From the NCBI RefSeq assembly GCF_006346315.1, contig NZ_VDMR01000008.1, positions 62,001 through 126,000 on the forward strand: a stretch of 64,000 nucleotides of DNA. Direction: 5' to 3'. This document shows positions 49,301 through 56,458 of this stretch, in pieces; the stretch's first letter is position 1, and every line of letters starts with the position of its first letter. The stretch is from Nocardioides litoris. GTDB lineage: Bacteria; Actinomycetota; Actinomycetes; Propionibacteriales; Nocardioidaceae. A program made the position numbers and the translations under genes. The notes beneath the pieces were generated by a model. The model was not told where the DNA came from, made no database searches, and saw only the letters and a program-made list of their open reading frames with translations.

Positions 49301-49529
49301 CGGCGTGCTCGCCGGGGGCCAGCACGCCGGTGCGCACCGGCGCCGACAGCCAGGCCGGGTCGACCCCGACCGCGGCGACGGCGAGCACCCGGGGGCCCGT
49401 GGAGCGGTTGACGACGCGGACGGCGAGCTCGGCCGTCGCCCCCGCGGCCACCTTGGTCGTCGGCGCGACCGCGACCGCGGGGCGGCGGTCGGGACCGGTG
49501 GTGCCGGCGGGTCCTCGCTGGTCAGCCAC
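43320..49529 (-). CDS. Type II membrane protein with many carboxypeptidase-regulatory-like repeats (CisA-like layout)
   Basis: A 2069-residue protein with no signal peptide. Residues 1 to about 235 form beta-sandwich domains with N-T/G-G patterns and V-L-A-P-G-E motifs. A single membrane helix at about 239-262 (L-K-L-V-A-I-A-A-V-V-V-V-W-I-A-A-V) follows a basic stretch, so the N-terminus should be inside. A 60-residue Asp/Gly/Ser/Ala linker comes next, then at least ten carboxypeptidase-regulatory-like beta domains, each ending in a G-x-Y-x-L-x-x-x-x-x-G-Y type motif, placed outside. This plan is shared with the two genes upstream and resembles the membrane partner CisA of Streptomyces contractile systems. 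GTG 49529 overlaps the upstream stop by eight bases. Role as a membrane anchor or trigger is inference. Confidence 0.78.
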   Translation of the reverse strand: MADQRGPAGTTGPDRRPAVAVAPTTKVAAGATAELAVRVVNRSTGPRVLAVAAVGVDPAWLSAPVRTGVLAPGEHADVVLTLAPPAGTLPAGYPLAVAAQAVDPATGRSPADEQATGLAETTLVVNPRARVDVSLEPQELTAVSGRRFTVVVRNSGGGTADVRLVARDPGNGRVRLGRTSVQVPPDGEVRVRAKASVRRPRLVGYGHRHPFDVTAHSQSTSRVAEGALTQRTVVGPAGLKLVAIAAVVVVWIAAVLVLVPQLSERVRQSSQEQAAQADGGAGADGGAADGGAGADGGSDGGSDGGSDGGADGGAAGDGGAGAGSDDGVQLAGTVLGSAPDGVTVTLDPRSLVDEEMVGRGVGVDPDALDSDGLRPAAFTAVAPSEARSAQSEQTAADGAWSFAGVTAPGYYLLTFAKAGYQTQRFVVDSASEAAKEPLEVSLAPGEGVLSGTVRGPDGAPYGGASVTISDGTTSITTSSTSPGGRGETGTWRVTGLSTPSTYVVSATAHDMSTEAATVDLAASGQGRADLELAAGVALVKGRAVVMGDDGQPQGLGGVEVSVSDGSDTVHTATSLTDGSPGRFFVPGVRAPGRYTVTLTADGYQPVSRTLDLRRGQATEDLRAVTLSTSTGSVVGSVGGQTEAGSARAVRRGSARAGAGDTVLAATGLTLANNDHTYKTTSSTPEEGGRSTFGFHGVAPGVYTLSADYFGYDAWTRTVRVQPGPASGSTTVSLVPRIGGGQPSTATVSGSAASTDPVTPLTCQDDCLRATLTTTVPGPGGTEVPVTWTDDFPADGGYSLPPTGGLRAGLYTVKVSSPGYVTTSVPVEVAEGRVTTAPVAEMVPVPALVGRLSLADTDGAPNTDPLPDTCIWVESTSTARADHSVEECRKAIEDGRPVAGGDPDGPADDADACTAGGHANQGLETGRRTWCAALTDGTADYRVEVPLEGAYTVTVVPVDKQYVAPSGPAVLDLRRGTQPYPVALQRLGRAVLTVLRPAAGPAGSTDDDVLVPAEGVKPVLSPEPPTATIGTSGEDGRVTITGLPTGTYTVRGVSGVNGGQAAVTTSTNTTVQRRLPLTEPVTALVGRVVGAVRGVDRPVPGAQVVLVGATGFDDAGKATSTDTVELTSTTDGCWGIGSRIMSEPTSTTCRSWAAGSRAPTSFATTAMQSVTVSAAGWETRTVRRRTLQPGVVNDVELFPALVPATLPVRAVPTATLDPATVSVQVTDPTGREVTAGITTAADGSSRLRWQDAGRYDGDTAVRAGTAAVPGTYRVTVAAEGYAPVTRTVTCDLGAATCGTDGAFDLPHLATVHLTVVGGDPSDPIAVAGARVTPSTTAGPGASRDHVTGTTGADGTVDLTDVVAGSPTAYVLGVKAPGHVSATTTLPPAAVGDAALSCGPTGSRRISVDPGDTVDCTLTLTPLGLVRGTLRAVYDKQGQTVQHFDKLVGRRVTARKCTATADGTDGTTWCTAVAETPAFSSVTDADGRFTLSGTVETPGLQDGTWLLTAPTAVGFRLRSPEADPAAPTGAMAGTVVDVAPRAVTRADVDQFAVPTDLSVEVTDGYNPIRGATVTLLRDPADTSGIPLTAPTAPATAYTIRDLVPGYWWIKVSGTDLVTSTAQSVYVAPGSTGTGARVVVTRVTGALKGVASETGTGLLVPNVRVTLTCTTTGTDLCPADGPAKSGSRTDLTTTTDARGRYRLDGVPNGSYYVDVAADGYGAVARTTLSLGTGGEVTRDLSLVPASRKVTATITAPVAGDDVRGSTLRLVPVGSTPGSAQTVPFSGVAGQVTAVVPQLRWGCWDAQVVQAPRHYGPLTGPTVQVSTGAPGAGDPLLSCPSGSLEVPRTGSGDITLDWTSSATELAYRFTTTPGAPLQPSPVSLLVQRAGRPDITVPDAYGGSIWVEPGTWTVTPVLSAADAPWWVVTPATGQLPGGTFAPTAVERTASVPVSVSGLAATERATVTVTPGPGQRHPVPAVSSKVVTGSGTATFDLPRGSWIIEGTWARGPATQVVTVSAPGPAAPVVLQPDPDAPAAPAAPAAPAAPADPPAPAPDPVAPDGGTGTSTDPAGP
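48607..48642 (-). repeat. Three perfect 12-base tandem repeats encoding an Asp-Gly-Gly-Ser linker
   Basis: CCGTCGGAGCCA occurs three times in a row, with degenerate copies on both sides. It encodes the flexible linker just outside the membrane helix of the 2069-residue protein. Copy-number slippage would change linker length in frame. Confidence 0.85.
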
Positions 49530-52242
49530 TGGACACCTCGAGCTCGACGGACTTGGTCTGGCTGCGGTCGACGGTGAACGTCGTCGAGGCGCGCGCCGCG
49601 CCACCCGCCGTACGGCGGACGACGGCGACGTAGGACTGCGGGGCGTCGACGTCGGTGAAGGAGAAGACGCCGCCCGCCTTGGTGGTGGTCGTGCGGTAGG
49701 GCGTGCCGGGGTACTCCGAGGACCGGTACAGCTGCACGACCCACCCGGTGCCGGCGCCCCGCACGACCCCGTCGACCGCGGCCGGCTGGTCGAGCACCAG
49801 GTCGCGCGAGAGGTCGTCGTCGCCGGCGACCACGGTGACGGTCTGGGAGACGGGCGTGGTGCCGTTGCGGCTGGTCTGCAGGGTGTAGGTGCCGGGCGGG
49901 ACGGAGTCGAAGCGGTAGGCGCCGACGCTGCCGGCGGGCACCGAGGCCGACACGACGCTGAACGTCGCCTCGTTGGAGACCAGGCGCACCTCGGTCTCGC
50001 CCACCCGCTCCTTGGGTGCGTTGCGCGCCGGGCCGGTGCGCTGGCTGACGACGCCGGCGATGGTCGCCGAGGACCGGCTCAGGTCGACCGCGACCCGGCC
50101 CCGGTCGTCGACCACCCCGCCCTCGCCGGTCACGACGCCGTCGCCGGAGACGGTGACGGCGACCGTCTGCGGCGCGAGGTCGTCGCGGCTGAAGGTGATC
50201 GTGTAGGAGCCCGGGACGGGCAGGCCGGTGACCTTCCAGGAGCCACGCGCGGTGCCGTCGGCGTCGGCACCGTCCTCGCCGTCGTCGGGGACGGAGGTGG
50301 CGGTCTGCACGGTCTGGGTGCCGTCGGTGACGGTGACGATCACGCCCGCCGCCGTGCTGGCCAGGCTCGAGCCGGGGTCGCGCAGGCCGACGGACCCGGT
50401 CAGCGAGCCCGACGACCGGTCGAGCACGACGTCGACGCCGTCGAGGGCCTGGCCGTCGCCGAGGCCGATGGTGAGCGTCTGGGAGGCGTAGCCGTCGAGG
50501 GAGACGACCAGGGTGAAGCTGGCCGGGGTGGGGAGCCCGCGCACGGCGAACGCGCCCGCCTCGTCGCCGGTCAGCGACATCGTGGTCACCGAGGTCTGGC
50601 CGGCGCTCGCGGTGACCGTGGCGCCCTCGAGCGGCTGGCCCGCCGAGGCCACGGTGCCGGTGATGACGCCGTCGCCCTGGCGCAGGGTGATCTCCACGTC
50701 GTCGCGGTCCTCGCCGGCGGTGACGTCGATGCGCTGGGTCGAGGTGGCGTAGCCGGGCTTCTCGACGATGAGGTCGTAGACGCTGGGGGAGGGCACGTCG
50801 GTCAGCTCGAAGGTGCCGTCGGAGCCGATCGGCACCGACTTGACCGTCGCGCCCTGCGCGGCGACCGCGGCGGGCGACGGCGCGCCGACGGACCCGACCG
50901 TCTGGGCCGGCGGGGTGCCGCTCGGGCCGGCCGCACCGCCGAGGAGGTCGAGCGGCCGCTTGAGGGTCAGGGTGGCGTTGGAGACGTCGAGGCCGGCGAC
51001 GGTGCCGGAGACCGTGGCCGGGACGCCGCCGAGGGTGACGTCGAGGCCCTCGCGGCGCGCGCCGGACTCGAGGGTGACGGCCTCGGCGTCGGCGGCGTCG
51101 ACGGCCTGCGGGAACCACAGCTGCACGAAGCCGGCGCCGCGGAAGCTGACCTTGTAGTCGCCGGCGGGCAGGTCGCCGACGCCCCACGTGCCGTCGTCGG
51201 CCGTGGCCGCGGTCAGCAGCGGGGCCTCGGTGTCGTCGGCGGCGAACACGCTGACCTCGACGCCCGCCACGGGGGCGCCGGAGGTCAGCAGCGAGACCGC
51301 GCCGGCCATGCCGGAGGTGCCACCGGCCTGGCGGGCGCCGCTGGCGGCCGCCACCTGGAGGGCGAGGTCGCGGTCCTCGGCCGACTGGGTGACCAGGCGG
51401 GACAGGGCGACGGTGATGACGATCGCGAAGACGGTGACCGCGACGAGCAGGCCCACCAGCCCGATCGGCCCGCGGGAGAGCGCCGCCCGCTGCACGAAGG
51501 TGGCCTGGGCGTGCGGGGTGACGTCGTCACCGACCCGGGCCCGCGGCGTCGAGCGCCGGGCCATCTTCACCTGCAGGCGGTCGGCCGGGTCGGCCGGCGC
51601 GTCGGCGGCCGGCGCCGCGGGCTGGGCCGAGGCACGGTCGAGCGCAGCCGACTGGGTCGGGTCGAGCACGAACAGCTCGAGCGGGCGGACGACGGGGTTG
51701 CCGGTGAAGGGGCGGCGAGCGCTCGCCCGCACGTCGACCATCGCGTGCTCACCGGGGGAGAGCGTGACCGTCGGCGGGGTGAAGACGAAGTGGACGCGGT
51801 CCTCGGGGTCCTGGCCGTGCAGGCGCCCGTCGAGCACGGTGTTGCCGTCGTTGGCGACGACCACGCTGAGCCGGGCCCGCCGGCCCGCGGTGACGGCCAT
51901 CGGGTCGCAGCGCACCAGGACCGCCGGCCGCTCGGGCACCGAGAGGACGACGTCCTCGACGACGCTCTCGTGGGGCGGGGTCAGCTCGCGCACCTGGACG
52001 CTCACGCGGCGCTCGCCGGCCGACATGCCGAGCGGCACCTCCACGGTGACGAGCACCGTGCGGGACTCCCCGGGGAACAGCGAGACCTCGGCGTCGTCCA
52101 TGGAGACCCAGGAGGGGTCGGCGCCCAGCACGCGCACGGCGTAGCCGCCGATGACGTCGCCGGTGTTGCTGATGGTCACCGCGATCGGCTGGGCGAGGCC
52201 CGGCACGAGGTCGAAGTGCCGGGGGGAGACGTCGACGTGCAC
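49522..52242 (-). CDS. Type II membrane protein with six carboxypeptidase-regulatory-like repeats (CisA-like layout)
   Basis: A 906-residue protein of the same plan as its neighbours. The N-terminal 250 residues contain two beta-sandwich domains (V-T-I-S-N-T-G-D-V and V-V-A-N-D-G-N-T, each followed by an L-x-P-G-E motif) and a Pro/Ala linker. A single membrane helix spans about 258-282 (G-L-V-G-L-L-V-A-V-T-V-F-A-I-V-I-T-V), preceded by Arg-rich sequence, giving N-inside orientation. Outside are six carboxypeptidase-regulatory-like beta domains. GTG 52242 lies one base after the upstream stop, and its own stop overlaps the 2069-residue gene, so the three are one operon. Family recognition rests on repeated pattern, not on a catalytic motif; no enzymatic site is seen. 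Confidence 0.8.
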   Translation of the reverse strand: MHVDVSPRHFDLVPGLAQPIAVTISNTGDVIGGYAVRVLGADPSWVSMDDAEVSLFPGESRTVLVTVEVPLGMSAGERRVSVQVRELTPPHESVVEDVVLSVPERPAVLVRCDPMAVTAGRRARLSVVVANDGNTVLDGRLHGQDPEDRVHFVFTPPTVTLSPGEHAMVDVRASARRPFTGNPVVRPLELFVLDPTQSAALDRASAQPAAPAADAPADPADRLQVKMARRSTPRARVGDDVTPHAQATFVQRAALSRGPIGLVGLLVAVTVFAIVITVALSRLVTQSAEDRDLALQVAAASGARQAGGTSGMAGAVSLLTSGAPVAGVEVSVFAADDTEAPLLTAATADDGTWGVGDLPAGDYKVSFRGAGFVQLWFPQAVDAADAEAVTLESGARREGLDVTLGGVPATVSGTVAGLDVSNATLTLKRPLDLLGGAAGPSGTPPAQTVGSVGAPSPAAVAAQGATVKSVPIGSDGTFELTDVPSPSVYDLIVEKPGYATSTQRIDVTAGEDRDDVEITLRQGDGVITGTVASAGQPLEGATVTASAGQTSVTTMSLTGDEAGAFAVRGLPTPASFTLVVSLDGYASQTLTIGLGDGQALDGVDVVLDRSSGSLTGSVGLRDPGSSLASTAAGVIVTVTDGTQTVQTATSVPDDGEDGADADGTARGSWKVTGLPVPGSYTITFSRDDLAPQTVAVTVSGDGVVTGEGGVVDDRGRVAVDLSRSSATIAGVVSQRTGPARNAPKERVGETEVRLVSNEATFSVVSASVPAGSVGAYRFDSVPPGTYTLQTSRNGTTPVSQTVTVVAGDDDLSRDLVLDQPAAVDGVVRGAGTGWVVQLYRSSEYPGTPYRTTTTKAGGVFSFTDVDAPQSYVAVVRRTAGGAARASTTFTVDRSQTKSVELEVSSG

Positions 52243-52243
52243 C

Positions 52244-54577
52244 TCAGCCCCCCGGTCCGAGCTCGAGGACGGTGTCGGAGGTGACGCCCGGGACCACGGT
52301 CACGATCGCGGTGCGCTGCGCGAGCCCGTCGGCCCGGGCCGTGACGCTGTAGGTGCCCGGCGGCAGGTCGGCGACCTCGAAGCCGCCGGCCCCGCCGAGG
52401 CTGCCCGGACCGCCGGTGGTGGCGCTCCAGCTGCCCGAGCCGTTGGTGATCGTCACGACCGCGCCCTGCACGGCCGAGCCGTTCTGGCGGCGTACGACGC
52501 CCGCGACGCTGCCCAGCTTGGTGTCGAGCTGCACGGTCAGCTCCGGCGGCTGGCCGGAGGCCTCGAGCCGCACGGGCACGGTGGTCGGGGCGTAGCCCTC
52601 GGCGGTGAAGGTGAGGGTGTAGTCGCCCGGCGCGGCCAGCCCGTTGAGGCTGAAGCTGCCGACCTCGCCGGCGGTGAGCGTCGTGGTGGTCGGCACCGCG
52701 ACGGGGGTGCCGTCGGTGCCGGTGGTGGTCTGCGCTCCGCCGACCGTCAGGGTCGCCCCGCCGACGCCGGTGCCGTCGGGGGCGAGGAGCCGCCCGCTGA
52801 GGCTCCCGGTGCCCTTGGACATCTCCACCGCGACGCTCGTGTCGCTCTCGCCGGCCTCGAGGTCGACGATCTCGGTGGTCGAGCCGTAGCCCTCGGCGCC
52901 GAAGGTGAGCACGTAGGTGCCCGGCGTCGGCAGGTCGCCGAGGGTGAACGCGCCGACGGAGCCGACGGTCGGGGTGATCACCGAGACCGCCTGCCCGTTG
53001 ACCGTGGTGCTGATGGTGACGCCGCCGACGGCGTTGCCCAGCGTGTCGCGCACCGTGCCGCCGATGACCCCGGAGTCGGAGCTCGGCACCACGCTGGGCT
53101 GGCTGCGCTGCTCGCCGCCGTTGACGGTCGTCGTGAGCGTCTTGGTCTCGTAGCCCTCGGCGCTGAAGCTGAGCTCGTACGTCGCCGGGGCCGGCAGGTC
53201 GGCCAGGGTGTAGGATCCCGAGGCGTCGGTGACGTCGGTCGCCACGACACCGACGCTGCTCGGCACGTCGAGGGCGCGGGCGGTGACGGTAGTGGGCACG
53301 TCGGCGAGCGCGGAGCCCTCGTCCACCGTGCCGGAGATCGAGGCGGGCTTGCCCGCGACGGTGACGGTGGCGGCGTCGGTCGTGCCGCCGGGGGCCACGG
53401 ACACGCGCTCGGCGGCGCCGCGGCCCTTGGCGAAGCGGTACCAGACCTTGGTGAACCCGTCGGCGGCGTACTCGAGGCGGTAGTCGGTGGGGAACAGCCC
53501 GGCGAGGGTGTAGGTGCCGTCGGCCTGGGTGGCGGCGGAGCTGACCAGCACGGGGCCGTCCTTGCCGTCGCGGTAGGCCTTGACCAGGATCCGCCCGACC
53601 GGGGCGCCGTTGCTGCTGGCCACCACGGTGCCCGAGACGGTGCCGCCGACGCCCGGCGGGACGATGCCGGTCTTGGCCAGCGTGCCCGGAGGGGAGCCGC
53701 CGTCGGCGACCTGGCGGTAGTCGGTGACGAACATCGTGGGGACCGCGGTCTTGGTCACCGGGTCGCCGGCGAAGACCTGCGTCAGCCCGAGCAGGAACAC
53801 CGAGGCCCACAGCCCGACGATACCGAGCAGGATGAGCGCCGTGAGCAGCCCGCGGCTGACCATCGGACGCTGCCGCAGGACCAGCGAGGTCTGGGCGGTC
53901 AGGTCGGGGGCGCGCTCGGTCTCGGTGTCGCCGTCGGCCGCCGCGAGGGTCTCGGCCTCGAGCTCGGTCATCGCCGGGATCGAGTGCGTGCGGCTGGCGG
54001 TCAGGTCGACGGTGGCGGTGCGGTCGACCTCGGCCCCGGTGACCATGCGCGGGCCCTTGAGGGCGGCGATGACGGGGGTGCGCGCACCGGGCTGGACGCG
54101 CAGGCTGCGGGGGTTGAAGCGGACCGTGCTGCGGCCGTCCTCGAGCGAGGCCGACAGGGTGACGTCGAGCGCAGTGTTGCCGGGGTTCTCGACCTCGAGG
54201 AGGAACCGGCCGGCGCGGCGCGAGCGGATCGTGCGGGGGGTGCGGTGCAGGCGCACGGCCGGGTGGGCCGAGACCGACAGGTCGAGGTCGAGGTGCTGGG
54301 TCGGGGCGCCCGTGCCGTGGGAGACCGCCTCGACGGTGATCGGGTGGCTGCCGGCGCGCAGCGTGCCGGGCACGGCGATGCTCAGCCGGATCCGCCCGGT
54401 AGCGCCGGGGAAGAGCGGGAGCAGCTGGGGCTCGACCACCACGGTGGCCTCGGGCAGGCCCAGCACGTGGGCCGAGACGCCGTCGATCAGCTCACCGGTG
54501 TTGACGACGTCGACGTCGACGTCGACGGTGCTGCCCGGCTCGACCTGCAGGACCCGGTGCTCGGTGGCTAGACGCAC
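52244..54577 (-). CDS. Type II membrane protein with five carboxypeptidase-regulatory-like repeats (CisA-like layout)
   Basis: A protein of about 777 residues, first of the three related genes. It has N-terminal beta domains (V-D-V-V-N-T-G-E-L and V-E-N-P-G-N-T-A-L with L-F-P-G motifs), an acidic linker, a membrane helix at about 243-268 (L-L-T-A-L-I-L-L-G-I-V-G-L-W-A-S-V), and five carboxypeptidase-regulatory-like domains with endings such as Y-T-L-T-F-T-A-E-G-Y. The start is uncertain: the frame is open to 54742, but upstream residues are Arg/Pro-rich; GTG 54577 is chosen by comparison with the neighbouring proteins. The 182-base gap before the AAA+ gene has no gene; a TAGGGT on the minus strand at 54693-54698 could be a promoter. 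Confidence 0.78.
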   Translation of the reverse strand: MRLATEHRVLQVEPGSTVDVDVDVVNTGELIDGVSAHVLGLPEATVVVEPQLLPLFPGATGRIRLSIAVPGTLRAGSHPITVEAVSHGTGAPTQHLDLDLSVSAHPAVRLHRTPRTIRSRRAGRFLLEVENPGNTALDVTLSASLEDGRSTVRFNPRSLRVQPGARTPVIAALKGPRMVTGAEVDRTATVDLTASRTHSIPAMTELEAETLAAADGDTETERAPDLTAQTSLVLRQRPMVSRGLLTALILLGIVGLWASVFLLGLTQVFAGDPVTKTAVPTMFVTDYRQVADGGSPPGTLAKTGIVPPGVGGTVSGTVVASSNGAPVGRILVKAYRDGKDGPVLVSSAATQADGTYTLAGLFPTDYRLEYAADGFTKVWYRFAKGRGAAERVSVAPGGTTDAATVTVAGKPASISGTVDEGSALADVPTTVTARALDVPSSVGVVATDVTDASGSYTLADLPAPATYELSFSAEGYETKTLTTTVNGGEQRSQPSVVPSSDSGVIGGTVRDTLGNAVGGVTISTTVNGQAVSVITPTVGSVGAFTLGDLPTPGTYVLTFGAEGYGSTTEIVDLEAGESDTSVAVEMSKGTGSLSGRLLAPDGTGVGGATLTVGGAQTTTGTDGTPVAVPTTTTLTAGEVGSFSLNGLAAPGDYTLTFTAEGYAPTTVPVRLEASGQPPELTVQLDTKLGSVAGVVRRQNGSAVQGAVVTITNGSGSWSATTGGPGSLGGAGGFEVADLPPGTYSVTARADGLAQRTAIVTVVPGVTSDTVLELGPGG

Positions 54578-54759
54578 GCGCTCACCGTCCGTCGCCGGGG
54601 TGCACGGGAGCGACCGCGGCGGGCGGAGCTGCCGGTGACCGAGCCGTGCACGAACTACCTGCCCTGGTGGTGACGGATGTCTGGACCACCGAACCCTAGG
54701 GTCGCCGGCGGCCGTCCGTGGGCGAATGCCGGAACTGTTCACCGGCCCACCCGGATTCT

Positions 54760-56454
54760 TTACCTTCGGGGGTGTGGTGCCTGGGGGAACACCGCGCCGA
54801 GCCAGGTCCCGAACTGGGCGTCCTGCGGTCGCCGGCCGAGCTTGGTCATCTCCGTCGAGACCGCCCGCAGCAGGTCGACCATGTCGATGCCCGCGACCGG
54901 CGCCGAGGCCTCCGGGTCCTCGGCGCGGGCCGCCGCGGTGAAGGCGGCCGTGAGCGCGGCGTTGCGGATCGAGCCGCCGGTCAGGTCGAACTGCTCGGCC
55001 ACGAACCCGAGGTCGAGGTCGAGGCGCGGCGCCCGGCCCAGGGCCCGGTCCCAGATGCGCTCGCGCTCCTCGGCACTCGGCACGGGGAAGTGCACGGTGA
55101 CGTGGATGCGGCGCAGGAAGGCCTGGTCGATGTTGCCCTGGAAGTTGGACGTCAGGACGACCACGCCGTCGTACGTCTCGAGGCGCTGGAGGAGGTAGGA
55201 GACCTCCATGTTGGCGTAGCGGTCCTTGGAGTCCTCGACCTTGGAGCGGCTGCCGAACAGCGAGTCGGCCTCGTCGAAGAGCAGCAGGTAGTTGCCGGTG
55301 TGGGCGGCGGAGAAGATCTCCTCGAGGTTCTTCTCCGTCTCACCGATGTACTTGCTCACCAGGGCCGAGAGGTCGACGCGGAACATGTCCATGCCCAGCT
55401 CGTGGGCGATGACCTCGGCGCTGGTCGTCTTGCCCGTGCCCGAGGGCCCCGAGAACAGCGCGACGACGCCGGGGGAGGGGTAGAGCGAGAGACCCCAGTC
55501 GTCGTGGACGCGGCTGCGCTGGCGGTAGCGGTCGATGAGTGCGCGGAGCTGACGTTCCTGGCTCTCGGGGAGGACCAGGTCGTCCCAGCCCACCTTCGGC
55601 ACGATGCGGGTCGCGTGCTTGAGGAGGGTGCCGGTGGTGACGCGACGCAGTCTGGCCTCGGCGCCCTGCACGTTGTCCGCTACGGAGGCGACTGCGCGCA
55701 GCTGCGAGGCGGTCGGAACCCGCGCAGGCACCGGGGCTTCGGGAAAGACCGCACGCCACTCCGCCGACGCGACCTCCGCCGGCTCGGCGGCCAGCTCGAT
55801 GTACGGGCGTCGGGGGAGCGCGCCGACGTCGAGCGGGCGTTCGGAGAGGAGGCCCCACGCGAGGTGGTCGGCCCGCTCGACCCAGTGACGGGTTGCCGGG
55901 TCGGGGGTGGCGGGCACGTCGAGCACGACACCCACCCCGAGCACGGTGGCTTGGCGCACGAGCACGCGCCACGAGCGATCGTCTGCCGGCGGCCGGGTGA
56001 TCAGGAACGCCGTCGGTGCGAGGGCCGCGAGGGCGCGCTGCTGGCGCCGGACGGCGTCCGAGCCGTGGACGAGCACGAGGTCGGCCGTCCCGATCGTGTC
56101 GGGCGGCAGTGCGACCAGCTCGGTGCCGAGGGACAGCTCGGGATCCAACGAGAGGTCGTCACGCAGCGCCCAGGCCACGCGCCGCGGCACCGTCACCTGG
56201 GTGTGCCGGAACGTGTTGGCCGCGACGAGCTCGACCAGGCCGGCCGAGCGGAGCCTGGCGTCGTCGGCGAGGACGTCGACCGCTTCCGGACCGAGCTCGC
56301 GCTCGACATCCGCGAGGGTCAGGAGCACGTCGCGGTCCGACTCCTGGTCCCAGGCGGCGCAGAGGGCGAGGACGCGCTGCTCGAGCGGAGTGAGGCCTGC
56401 CGACGCTGCGACGGCGTCGAACGGCGAGTCGGTGTCGGCCGGGGCGTCCGTCAC
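54760..56454 (-). CDS. AAA+ ATPase of the contractile injection system
   Basis: A 564-residue protein with a divergent N-terminal half of about 300 residues and a classical AAA+ domain behind it: Walker A G-P-S-G-T-G-K-T at 336-343, pore-loop-like K-Y-I-G-E-T-E near 369, Walker B L-L-L-F-D-E-A-D with Asp394/Glu395, sensor Asn437 in L-T-S-N-F, and arginine fingers R-R near 448. Such ATPases (Afp15/Pvc15 type) are almost constant members of eCIS loci and are thought to remodel or disassemble particles or load cargo. The GTG start is four bases after the DUF4157 gene stop, so ATPase and candidate effector are co-transcribed. The ATPase fold is certain, its role by context. Confidence 0.92.
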   Translation of the reverse strand: MTDAPADTDSPFDAVAASAGLTPLEQRVLALCAAWDQESDRDVLLTLADVERELGPEAVDVLADDARLRSAGLVELVAANTFRHTQVTVPRRVAWALRDDLSLDPELSLGTELVALPPDTIGTADLVLVHGSDAVRRQQRALAALAPTAFLITRPPADDRSWRVLVRQATVLGVGVVLDVPATPDPATRHWVERADHLAWGLLSERPLDVGALPRRPYIELAAEPAEVASAEWRAVFPEAPVPARVPTASQLRAVASVADNVQGAEARLRRVTTGTLLKHATRIVPKVGWDDLVLPESQERQLRALIDRYRQRSRVHDDWGLSLYPSPGVVALFSGPSGTGKTTSAEVIAHELGMDMFRVDLSALVSKYIGETEKNLEEIFSAAHTGNYLLLFDEADSLFGSRSKVEDSKDRYANMEVSYLLQRLETYDGVVVLTSNFQGNIDQAFLRRIHVTVHFPVPSAEERERIWDRALGRAPRLDLDLGFVAEQFDLTGGSIRNAALTAAFTAAARAEDPEASAPVAGIDMVDLLRAVSTEMTKLGRRPQDAQFGTWLGAVFPQAPHPRR

Positions 56455-56458
56455 GGCC

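Noticed and set aside
43617..49577. Plus-strand open frame of about 1990 codons opposite the 2069-residue protein
   Set aside because: Same reason: Gly/Arg/Ala-rich shadow without ribosome site or domain, while the minus strand has a membrane helix and repeated beta domains.
54578..54759. Additional small gene in the gap between the AAA+ gene and the first anchor gene
   Set aside because: Frames there are Arg/Pro-rich with no ribosome site; the stretch is better explained as promoter and leader.
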